Below, in pieces: positions 49,421-56,708 of a stretch of DNA of 64,000 nt. Source of the stretch: an uncultured bacterium (GTDB taxonomy: Bacteria; Planctomycetota; UBA1135; GCA-002686595). The stretch is from assembly GCA_938075305.1 (NCBI GenBank), contig CALJGV010000007.1:339547-403546 (forward strand), given 5' to 3'. The notes beneath the pieces were generated by a model that worked only from the letters and a program-made list of their open reading frames with translations, did no database searches and was not told the origin of the DNA. A program made the position numbers and the translations under genes. Numbering within the stretch: position 1 is the stretch's first letter; every line of letters starts with the position of its first letter.

Positions 49421-51141
49421 TGGGCCCGTCCACCACCACCGCTGCGGGACCCCGGCCCAACCCCGGGGTCCGCGTCGCCTACCGGACCGCCCGCCCCCTG
49501 GCCCCATGCGACCTCTGGCTCGCCGGGAACGAGGGGCGGCCGCCGGCCAGCCTGGACGCCCCGGTTCCCGCGGAGGAGCTCGGCAGGTACCCCTCCTCCT
49601 CCGCCCTCGAAGCCCTCGTGGCCGAGCGCTTCGCGGTCGACCCCGCCCGAACCCTGGTCACGGCCGGCGCGGACGACGGCCTCCTGCGCCTCGCCCTCGC
49701 CTTCCTCGCGCCAGGCCGGGAGCTCGTCCTTCCCACCCCCACCTTCGAGATGATCCCGCGCTACGCGGCGCTCGCAGGCGGTGACGTGGTCGAGGTCCCC
49801 TGGGAGGACGGCGCCGCCTACCCGGTGGACGCGGTCCTCGCGGCGGTCACGCCCCGCACCTCCCTGATCGCGGTGGTGAGCCCCAACAATCCGACCGGCG
49901 CCGTGGCCTCACCCGAGGACCTGCGGATGCTCTCGGAGGCTGCCCCTGACGCGCTCCTGATCGTGGACCAGGCCTACGCCGAGTTCGCGGACGGGGACCT
50001 CACCGCGCCAGCCCTCGAGCTCCCGAACGCCGTGGTGCTGCGCACCATGTCCAAGGCCTACGGCTGCGCCGGGCTGCGGGTCGGCTTCGCGCTGGGCAGA
50101 CCCGAGGTCATCGAGACCCTGCGCGCCGCCGGGAACCCCTACCCCGTCAGCGCCAGCGCCCTTGCGGCGGCCGCGCTCCGGCTGGGCGACGACGTCGCTC
50201 CGACCGTGGGCCGGGTGCGCCGCGAGCGGGCTACGTTGCTGGCGACCCTCGAAGAGCTCGGTGTCACCGCCGCACCAGGCCAGGGGAACTTCGTCTTCCT
50301 GCGCTCCCCGCGCGCCGTGCAGGTCCGTGACCTCTTGGCCGGTCTGGGCATCGCGATCCGCGCGTTCCCCGGCGTGCCCGGGCTCTCCGACGCTCTCCGG
50401 ATCACCCTCCCCGGGGACGCGGCCAGCTTCACTCGCCTCGACCGGTCGATCCGCGCGGCGGTCGCGCCCGAGGCGCTGCTCTTCGATCTCGACGGGGTCT
50501 TGGCGGACGTCTCGGGGTCCTACCGGGCGGCGATCCGTGGGACCGCCGCGAGCTTCGGGGTCGCCCTTCGCGACGACGACATCGCGGACGCCAAGGCGGC
50601 GGGCGGCGCCAACGACGACTGGCGTCTGACGTGGAGGCTGCTCGTGGACCGGGGCGTGGACTGCTCCCTGGAGGAGGTCACCTCACGCTTCGAGGCCCTC
50701 TATCAGGGGACCGATCAGGCCCCCGGCCTGCGCCGCACCGAGAGGCTGCTCCTGGACCGAGGCGCCCTCGCCGCGCTCGCGGCGAGCCGCCCGCTGGCGG
50801 TGGTGACGGGGCGACCGCGAACCGACGCGCGACGCTTCCTCGAGGAGCAGGGCGTCGCCGACCTCTTCGGCGCCGTGATCACCCGCGACGACGCCCCGCT
50901 CAAGCCCGACCCCGAGCCGGTGCGGCGCGCCATGGGCGCCCTCGGCGTCCGCACCGCCTGGATGCTCGGGGACACCCGGGACGACGTGGAGAGCGCGCGC
51001 GCCGCCGGGGCCATCCCCATCGGGGTCCTGCCCCCGGGCGGCTCGGACCCGGACCGGCGCGCCCTCAAGAATCAGCTCTGCGCCGCCGGCGCAGGGGTCT
51101 GCCTGGACCGAACCCCTCAGCTTCAGGAGCTCCTCCCGTGA
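49420..51141 (+). CDS. hisC: HisC-HAD fusion: histidinol-phosphate aminotransferase joined to a HAD phosphatase domain
   Basis: A 573-residue fusion. Residues 1-350 are a fold-type I aminotransferase of the HisC type, with SPNNPTGAVASPEDL, IVDQAYAEFAD and the PLP lysine K212 in TMSKAYGCAGLRVG. Residues 355-573 are a HAD hydrolase: LLFDLDGVLAD (nucleophile D356 and acid D358), VVTGRP, DDAPLKPDPEPV and MLGDTRDDVESARAAG. All four HAD motifs are intact. The operon has no other histidinol-phosphate phosphatase (HisB at 51138 is the short monofunctional type). The HAD part is therefore very probably the missing phosphatase, acting on the product of the fused aminotransferase. That function is inference from context. 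Confidence 0.9.
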   Translation: MGPSTTTAAGPRPNPGVRVAYRTARPLAPCDLWLAGNEGRPPASLDAPVPAEELGRYPSSSALEALVAERFAVDPARTLVTAGADDGLLRLALAFLAPGRELVLPTPTFEMIPRYAALAGGDVVEVPWEDGAAYPVDAVLAAVTPRTSLIAVVSPNNPTGAVASPEDLRMLSEAAPDALLIVDQAYAEFADGDLTAPALELPNAVVLRTMSKAYGCAGLRVGFALGRPEVIETLRAAGNPYPVSASALAAAALRLGDDVAPTVGRVRRERATLLATLEELGVTAAPGQGNFVFLRSPRAVQVRDLLAGLGIAIRAFPGVPGLSDALRITLPGDAASFTRLDRSIRAAVAPEALLFDLDGVLADVSGSYRAAIRGTAASFGVALRDDDIADAKAAGGANDDWRLTWRLLVDRGVDCSLEEVTSRFEALYQGTDQAPGLRRTERLLLDRGALAALAASRPLAVVTGRPRTDARRFLEEQGVADLFGAVITRDDAPLKPDPEPVRRAMGALGVRTAWMLGDTRDDVESARAAGAIPIGVLPPGGSDPDRRALKNQLCAAGAGVCLDRTPQLQELLP

Positions 51142-51752
51142 CCGACACCCTCACCACCGCCCGCGCCCCGCGGGTCACCTCCCGCCGCCGCGACACTGGC
51201 GAGACCTCGGTCGAGCTCCGGCTCGACCTGGACGGCTCGGGCCGCGCGGACGTCTCCACCGGCCTGCGCTTCCTCGACCACATGCTCGATGCCCTCGCGC
51301 GCCACGCGCGCCTGGACCTGACGCTGCGGTGCCAGGGGGACCTGGACGTCGATGACCACCACACCGTGGAGGACTGCGCCATCGTCCTCGGCGGCGCCCT
51401 CGACGAGCTGCTCGGCGAGCGCCGCGGGATCACGCGCTTCGGCAGCGCCTACGCCCCCCTCGACGAGGCGCTGGCCCGGGTCGTCGTGGATCTCTCCGGC
51501 CGCCCCTGGCCCGAGGTCGACCTGGGCCTCCGGCGCGAGCGCCTCGGAACGGTGGCCTGCGAGAACCTGACCCACTTCCTACAGACCCTCGCCATCGAGG
51601 GCCGCATGGCCCTGCACGTGGATGTCCTGCGCGGTGAGAATGACCACCACCGCGCCGAGGCCGCGTTCAAGGCCCTCGCGCTCGCGCTCCGTCAGGCCCT
51701 GGCCTCCGACGGCGCGGACTCGGTGCCCAGCACCAAGGGGGTGCTCTCATGA
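51138..51752 (+). CDS. hisB: Imidazoleglycerol-phosphate dehydratase HisB (monofunctional)
   Basis: A 204-residue manganese enzyme that dehydrates imidazole glycerol phosphate. Conserved metal-binding His-rich motifs are DHMLDALARHARLDL, DDHHTVEDCAIVLGGAL and ENDHHRAEAAFKAL. Also seen are RFGSAYAPLDEALARVVVDLSGRP and the C-terminal PSTKGVL. It has no N-terminal HAD phosphatase, unlike the bifunctional enterobacterial HisB. It starts with GTG overlapping the hisC stop (GTGA) and ends overlapping hisH by ATGA. Confidence 0.95.
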   Translation: MTDTLTTARAPRVTSRRRDTGETSVELRLDLDGSGRADVSTGLRFLDHMLDALARHARLDLTLRCQGDLDVDDHHTVEDCAIVLGGALDELLGERRGITRFGSAYAPLDEALARVVVDLSGRPWPEVDLGLRRERLGTVACENLTHFLQTLAIEGRMALHVDVLRGENDHHRAEAAFKALALALRQALASDGADSVPSTKGVLS

Positions 51753-52387
51753 GCCCGGACCTCGTCCTCGTGCGCACGGGCGTCGCCAACGTGGCGTCCG
51801 TGACCGCCGCGTTCCGGCGCCTCGGCGTCGAGCCGAGGCTCTCCGATGACCCCTTGGAGATCCGCCGGGCCGACGCCGTGGTGCTGCCCGGCGTCGGCGC
51901 GTTCGCCGCGGGCATGGCACGGCTTCGGGACGCCGGGCTGGTCGCTCCGCTTCGGGCGCGCGTCGAACGCGGCGAGCCGACCCTCGCGGTGTGCCTGGGC
52001 GTCCAACTCCTCGGCCTCGAGAGCGAGGAGGCCCCCGGCCTGAGCGGGCTCGGCGTCGCCCCCGCCCGCACGCGTAGGCTCGTGGACGCGCCCCGCCTGC
52101 CGCACTTCGGCTGGAACCAGGTGGAGCCCGACCGCACCTGCCGCACCGTGCGCCCGGGTGAGGCCTACTTCGCCCACAGCTACCGCCTCGAAGACACCGC
52201 CTCCCTCGCCGCCGAGGGCTGGTCCGTCGCGCGGACCCGCGAGGGCGAGCGCTTCGTGGCCGCCATCGAGCGCGGCGCGGTGCTGGGGTGCCAGTTCCAC
52301 CCCGAGCTCTCCGGCGCCTACGGCGCGGCGCTCATGGAACGCTGGCTCGAGCGCGCCGCGCTCGCCTGCGCCGGGGGGGTCGCCTGA
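51749..52387 (+). CDS. hisH: Imidazole glycerol phosphate synthase, glutaminase subunit HisH
   Basis: A 212-residue class I glutamine amidotransferase that delivers ammonia to HisF. It shows VVLPGVGAFAAGM (oxyanion strand), the nucleophile in LAVCLGVQLLGLESEE, and the His-Glu of the triad in GCQFHPELSG. The HFGWNQV segment is typical of HisH. It overlaps hisB by four bases and hisF by one. Confidence 0.95.
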   Translation: MSPDLVLVRTGVANVASVTAAFRRLGVEPRLSDDPLEIRRADAVVLPGVGAFAAGMARLRDAGLVAPLRARVERGEPTLAVCLGVQLLGLESEEAPGLSGLGVAPARTRRLVDAPRLPHFGWNQVEPDRTCRTVRPGEAYFAHSYRLEDTASLAAEGWSVARTREGERFVAAIERGAVLGCQFHPELSGAYGAALMERWLERAALACAGGVA

Positions 52388-53199
52388 TGGTCCGCCTCCG
52401 AGTCATCCCCTGCCTGGACGTGAAGGACGGGCGGGTCGTGAAGGGCGTCCGCTTCCAGGGCCTCCGCGACGCGGGAGACCCCGTGGAGCGCGCGGCCGCC
52501 TACGAGGCCTCCGGCGCCGATGAGCTCTGTCTCCTGGACGTCTCCGCCACCCGCGAGGGCCGGGCGAGCGCCGTCGAGACCGTGCGCGCGGTCCGGGCGG
52601 TGATCGGCATCCCCCTCACCGTGGGCGGGGGCGTGCGCCGCCTCGAGGACGCCGCGCAGCTCCTCGACGCGGGGGCCGACAAGGTCGCGGTCAACACCGC
52701 CGCCCTGGAACGCCCCGAGCTGCTGGCGGAGATCAAGGAGCGGCTGGGGGCCCAGTGCACCGTGCTCTCCCTCGACGCGGCGCGCCGTGAGGACGCCGGG
52801 TCACCCGGCTCCATGCTCCGCTGGGAGGTGGTCGTGGCCGGCGGGACCCGACGCACCGGGGCCGACGCGGTCGAGTGGGCCCGCCGCGCGGTGGACCTCG
52901 GCGCCGGCGAGATCCTCGCCACGAGCTGGGACCGCGACGGCACGGGAGAGGGATACGACGTGGAGCTCCTCCGCGCCCTCTCGGAAGCGGTCCCCGTCCC
53001 CCTCGTCGCCAGCGGCGGGGCCCGCTCCGCCCTCCACATGGAGACCGCCCTCGACGCTGGCGCGAGCGCGGTGCTCGCCGCCTCCATCTTCCACGACGGC
53101 GTCACCACCGTCGACCACATCAAGCGCGAGCTCGCCCGATCGGGCCGCGACGTTCGCCCCTCACTGAGCCCCACCCTCAACCCCTCCACCCTCCGATGA
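52387..53199 (+). CDS. hisF: Imidazole glycerol phosphate synthase, cyclase subunit HisF
   Basis: A 270-residue (beta/alpha)8 barrel that forms imidazole glycerol phosphate and AICAR together with HisH. Catalytic Asp residues are in IPCLDVKDGRVVKGVRF and VLSLDAARREDAG. The phosphate-binding loops are VGGGVRRLEDA and VASGGARSALHM. The C-terminal 15 residues after RELARSGRDVR are a short Pro/Ser tail. The start at the ATG at 52387 (TGATG junction with hisH) removes a spurious upstream extension. It overlaps the HisA-I-E gene by ATGA. Confidence 0.94.
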   Translation: MVRLRVIPCLDVKDGRVVKGVRFQGLRDAGDPVERAAAYEASGADELCLLDVSATREGRASAVETVRAVRAVIGIPLTVGGGVRRLEDAAQLLDAGADKVAVNTAALERPELLAEIKERLGAQCTVLSLDAARREDAGSPGSMLRWEVVVAGGTRRTGADAVEWARRAVDLGAGEILATSWDRDGTGEGYDVELLRALSEAVPVPLVASGGARSALHMETALDAGASAVLAASIFHDGVTTVDHIKRELARSGRDVRPSLSPTLNPSTLR

Positions 53200-54467
53200 T
53201 CATCCCCAGCATTGACCTCATGCGAGGCTCCACCGTCCAGCTCGTGGGCGGCGAGGAGCTCGCCATCGAGGCGGGCGACCCCCGCCCCCTCCTCGACCGC
53301 TTCAGCCGCGTCGGGGAGACCGCCGTCATCGACCTCGACGCCGCCACCGGCGAGGGGTCCAACGAGGAGCTCATCACCGACCTGTGTCGGCGCGGCCCCG
53401 TCCGCGTGGGCGGCGGCATCCGTGACCTGGAGACCGCCCGGCGCTGGCTCGACCGGGGCGCGCGGAAGATCATCATCGGCACGGCGGCGAGCCCGAAGCT
53501 CCTGCGCGAGCTTCCCCGGGAGCGGGTCATCGTCGCCCTGGACTCCCGTGACGGGGAGGTCGTGGTCGAGGGCTGGCGCAAGCGGACCGGGCGCGGCGTC
53601 GAGGAGCGCATGGCGGAGCTCTCTCCCTTCGCGTCGGGCTTCCTCGTGACGTTCGTGGAGCTCGAGGGCCGACTCGGGGGGACCGCGCTGGACCGGGTCC
53701 GTGGGCTCGTCGAGGCTGCCGGAGACGCGCGGGTGACCGTGGCCGGCGGCGTGACCGGCAGCGAGGAGGTCGCCGCCCTCGACGCCATGGGCGCCGACGC
53801 CCAGGTGGGCATGGCGCTCTACACCGGCGCCCTGCCCCTGGTGGACGCGTTCTCCGCGCCGCTCAGCTCGGAGCGCTCGGACGGGCTCATCGCGACGGTG
53901 GTCACCGACGAGCTCGGCCGGGCCCTCGGCATGTGCTGGTCCAGTCGACGCAGCCTCGAGTACGCCATCGAGAACGGCGTCGGTGCCTACGAGAGCCGAC
54001 GCCGGGGTCTGTGGGTCAAGGGCGCCAGCTCGGGCGCCACCCAGGAGCTGGTCCGCATCGAGCCGGACTGCGACCGCGACGCCCTCCGCTTCGTCGTTCG
54101 ACAGGCCGGCGCGGGGTTCTGCCACAAGGAAACCGAGAGCTGCTGGGGAGCAGCCACGGGCCTGCGCGCCCTGGAGCAGACCCTCGCACGGCGGCGGACC
54201 AACTCGGAGCCGGGCTCCTACAGTCGCCGCCTCTTCGACGACCCCACGCTCCTCGCGGCGAAGCTCGCCGAGGAGGCGGCGGAGCTCGCCGAGGCCCGGG
54301 GGAGGGACGAGGTCGTCCACGAGGCCGCGGACGTGCTCTACTTCGCCTCGGTGGCCATGGCCCGCGCGGGGGTCTCCCTCGCCGACGTCGAGGGTGAGCT
54401 CGACCGCCGCTCCGTCGCCGTCACCCGCCGCCCGGGCGACGCCAAGCCGGAGGTGGAGCGCTCATGA
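53196..54467 (+). CDS. hisA: HisA-HisI-HisE fusion: ProFAR isomerase, PRA-CH cyclohydrolase and PRA-ATP pyrophosphatase
   Basis: A 423-residue protein joining three histidine steps. Residues 1-222 are a HisA barrel, with IPSIDLMRG (D7), VALDSRDG (D116), T152 in LVTFVELEG, and the phosphate loops VRVGGGIRD and TVAGGVTGS. Residues 228-318 are HisI: IATVVTDELGRALGMCWSS, YESRRRGLWVKGASSGATQE, the metal-binding DCDRD and GFCHKETESCW. Residues 322-406 are HisE: LRALEQTLARRR, LAAKLAEEAAELAEA and VHEAADVLYF. HisI-HisE fusion is common; joining both to the C-terminus of HisA is unusual to my knowledge. The three activities are steps 2-4 in one chain, in the reverse linear order. No truncation is seen. 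Confidence 0.92.
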   Translation: MIIPSIDLMRGSTVQLVGGEELAIEAGDPRPLLDRFSRVGETAVIDLDAATGEGSNEELITDLCRRGPVRVGGGIRDLETARRWLDRGARKIIIGTAASPKLLRELPRERVIVALDSRDGEVVVEGWRKRTGRGVEERMAELSPFASGFLVTFVELEGRLGGTALDRVRGLVEAAGDARVTVAGGVTGSEEVAALDAMGADAQVGMALYTGALPLVDAFSAPLSSERSDGLIATVVTDELGRALGMCWSSRRSLEYAIENGVGAYESRRRGLWVKGASSGATQELVRIEPDCDRDALRFVVRQAGAGFCHKETESCWGAATGLRALEQTLARRRTNSEPGSYSRRLFDDPTLLAAKLAEEAAELAEARGRDEVVHEAADVLYFASVAMARAGVSLADVEGELDRRSVAVTRRPGDAKPEVERS

Positions 54468-55747
54468 CCACCCCCGACCGCCAGCCCCCCCTCCTGCGGG
54501 AGATCCCCCTCGACCAGGTCAAGGCCTCCGCGCCCAGCGCCGTGGACGAGACCACCCGGATCACGTCCAGGTCCATCGTCGACTCGATCCGCTCCGGCGG
54601 TGAGGCCGTGCTCCGCGAGTACGCCACCGGCCTGGACGGGCTCCCTCCCTCCGCTCCGCTGGTCCTTGACCGCGCGGCGCTGGAGCGTGCCCTAGATCAG
54701 CTGGAGCCGCCCACCAGGGCGCTGCTCGAGCGGACCGCCGAGCGGATCCGCGCCTTCAGCTGCGCCCAGAAGGCGGCGCTCTCCGACCTCGACGTCCCCG
54801 TCCCGGGGGGCCGCGCCGGCCACGAGGTGGTCCCCATCGAGGCCGCCGGCTGCTACGCGCCCGGCGGTCGCTACCCGCTGCCGTCCTCCGTCCTCATGAC
54901 CGCCGTGACGGCCCGAGCCGCCGGGGTCGAGCGGGTCGTCGTGGCCTCGCCCAACCCCAGGCCGATCGTGGTCGCCGCCGCGGCGATCGCGGGCGCCGAC
55001 AGCCTCCTGACCGTGGGCGGCGCGCAGGCCATCGCGGCCCTGGCCCACGGCGTCCCGGGGGTCACCGACCCCGTGGACGTGATCGTCGGTCCCGGCAACC
55101 GCTGGGTCACCGCGGCCAAGCAGTACGTGTTCGGCGACGTGGGCATCGACCTCCCCGCGGGTCCCTCCGAGCTCGTGGTCCTCGCCGACGCGTCCGCCAA
55201 CCCGGCGCTCATCGCCGCTGACCTGCTCGCCCAGGCCGAACACGACCCCGACGCCCGGCCGGCCCTGGTGACCACGGAGGCCAGCCTGCTGCCGGAGGTG
55301 GAGGCAGAGCTCCAGCGACAGCTCCAGACGCTGGACACCAAGGCCGTGGCGTCCCAGGCCCTGGCCGCCGGCTTCGCCGCGGTCGCGCCCTCCATGGCCG
55401 CGGCCCTCGAGGCCGTGGACCGTCTCGCGCCCGAGCACCTCCAGCTCTGTGTGGAGGACCCGGACGCCGCGCGGCGCCGCCTCAAGCACCACGGGGCCTC
55501 GTTCCTGGGGGAGGGCTCCGCGGAGGTGTTCGGCGACTACGGCGTCGGCCCGAACCACGTGCTCCCCACGGGCGGCGCGGCCCGCTACTCGGGCGGCCTT
55601 TCGGTCTTCAACTTCCTCCGGATCCGGACCTGGCTGCGGCTCGACGACCCCTCCCTGGTCGCCGCCGACGTGGAGGCCCTGGCCAGGCAGGAGCGCCTCA
55701 CCGGCCACGCCCGCGCCGCCGCCGCGCGGGTGAGGGCGCCCGTCTGA
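54464..55747 (+). CDS. hisD: Histidinol dehydrogenase HisD
   Basis: A 427-residue zinc- and NAD-dependent enzyme that carries out the last two oxidations, histidinol to histidine. Recognisable segments are GCYAPGGRYPLPSSVLMT, VGGAQAIAALAHG and VDVIVGPGNRWVTAAKQY. Others are IDLPAGPSELVVLAD, LAQAEHDPDA (zinc ligands Gln/His), RLAPEHLQL (catalytic Glu-His) and GPNHVLPTGGAARYSGGLSV. It overlaps the HisA-I-E gene by four bases and closes the operon. I see no strong terminator in the 150 bases after it. Confidence 0.96.
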   Translation: MTTPDRQPPLLREIPLDQVKASAPSAVDETTRITSRSIVDSIRSGGEAVLREYATGLDGLPPSAPLVLDRAALERALDQLEPPTRALLERTAERIRAFSCAQKAALSDLDVPVPGGRAGHEVVPIEAAGCYAPGGRYPLPSSVLMTAVTARAAGVERVVVASPNPRPIVVAAAAIAGADSLLTVGGAQAIAALAHGVPGVTDPVDVIVGPGNRWVTAAKQYVFGDVGIDLPAGPSELVVLADASANPALIAADLLAQAEHDPDARPALVTTEASLLPEVEAELQRQLQTLDTKAVASQALAAGFAAVAPSMAAALEAVDRLAPEHLQLCVEDPDAARRRLKHHGASFLGEGSAEVFGDYGVGPNHVLPTGGAARYSGGLSVFNFLRIRTWLRLDDPSLVAADVEALARQERLTGHARAAAARVRAPV

Positions 55748-55823
55748 TCGCCTGGACGAGGCCAGGGGGAAGAGGAGGCCCGACGGCCACCGGACGGACG
55801 GGTCGTGGAGAGCTCCGCCCGGC

Positions 55824-55829
55824 TACGCT
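55824..55829 (+). promoter_or_regulatory. -10 box (TACGCT) for the HEPN-like gene
   Basis: TACGCT lies after hisD and 72 bases before the GTG at 55901. It lies downstream of the other candidate start at 55805, which argues for the shorter protein. Confidence 0.3.
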
Positions 55830-55900
55830 CCTCGTCCCCCCTGTTCCTCCGCTGCCCTCGCCTACAGGCGATCCGCGGGCCCCAGCTTCAGCCCTCCGCC

Positions 55901-56611
55901 GTGACCGCCCTCCCCGCCGACGACACGCTCGACGCCGCCACCCTGCACGCCCACTGGAAGCCCACCCGCGACCGGCTCGTGCGGCAGGACACCGAGAACG
56001 ACCTGCGCGTCAGGATCCACCGGGCCTGCGCGGCGCTCCGTCAGGGAGAGCGCGCCGAGTCGGACGGGACCGCGGAGGGGCGGGACGCCTCCATCGTCTT
56101 CCGATGGGTCGCGTTGAATGCGCTCTACGGCGACTGGGACTGGGACGCGGGGATGCCGGCCCGGGATCGCCAGTCCCTCGACCGCTTCACGACGGAGCTC
56201 AGCCGGGCGGACTCCGAGGGACGGATCCGTCGCACGCTCGAAGCCCACGCCGAAGACGCGCGAGCCCTCCTCGAGAGCCCGTTCCTCATCGAGCGATTCT
56301 GGCGCGACGGGGAGTGGGACCAGGTCCGCCCCCAACGCGGGCGCGCGCGGAACTTCAACGAGGAGCTCAGGAGCGAGCGGACTGGCGCCGCGCTCCACCG
56401 GGTCCTGATGGTCCTCTACTTCCTTCGCTGTCAGATCGTCCACGGCGGCGCGACCATGGGGAGCAGCGTCAATCGGGTCACGGTCGACCCCGCGGCCCGA
56501 CTGCTGCGGGCGCTCTCGGGCCAGATCATCGCGGTCTCCATGGAGCGGGGCCTGGAGATGACCTGGGGCGAGCTGTGCTATCCGCCCGTACCCGGCGACG
56601 GATCGTCCTGA
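55901..56611 (+). CDS. HEPN-like protein of unknown function
   Basis: About 236 residues, mostly helical, no signal peptide. The C-terminal half has a HEPN-like pattern: a long helix with ALHRVLMVLYFLRCQIVHGG, where R and H in RCQIVH fit the R-x4-H motif of HEPN ribonucleases, followed by a helix (RLLRALSGQIIAVSMERG). An earlier Asp/Arg-rich helix region (FRWVALNALYGDWDWDAG) resembles the Apea-like HEPN group. The start is uncertain: the GTG at 55901 is preferred over the GTG at 55805 because of the promoter-like box between. No antitoxin-like partner is adjacent. RNase activity is possible but not shown. Confidence 0.65.
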   Translation: MTALPADDTLDAATLHAHWKPTRDRLVRQDTENDLRVRIHRACAALRQGERAESDGTAEGRDASIVFRWVALNALYGDWDWDAGMPARDRQSLDRFTTELSRADSEGRIRRTLEAHAEDARALLESPFLIERFWRDGEWDQVRPQRGRARNFNEELRSERTGAALHRVLMVLYFLRCQIVHGGATMGSSVNRVTVDPAARLLRALSGQIIAVSMERGLEMTWGELCYPPVPGDGSS

Positions 56612-56695
56612 GGCGGGGGCCTTCCTGAATGAGCCACCGCCGGATCGGGGCGTGGGGAAGGCCCAGCTCGGAGCAGCGATCTCGGGCGAGATGGG

Positions 56696-56701
56696 TATCC
56701 T
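56696..56701 (+). promoter_or_regulatory. -10 box (TATCCT) abutting the DUF1592-type gene
   Basis: TATCCT with seven bases to the ATG at 56709, the same hexamer and spacing as for the methyltransferase at 20343. Confidence 0.5.
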
Positions 56702-56708
56702 CGGGGCG

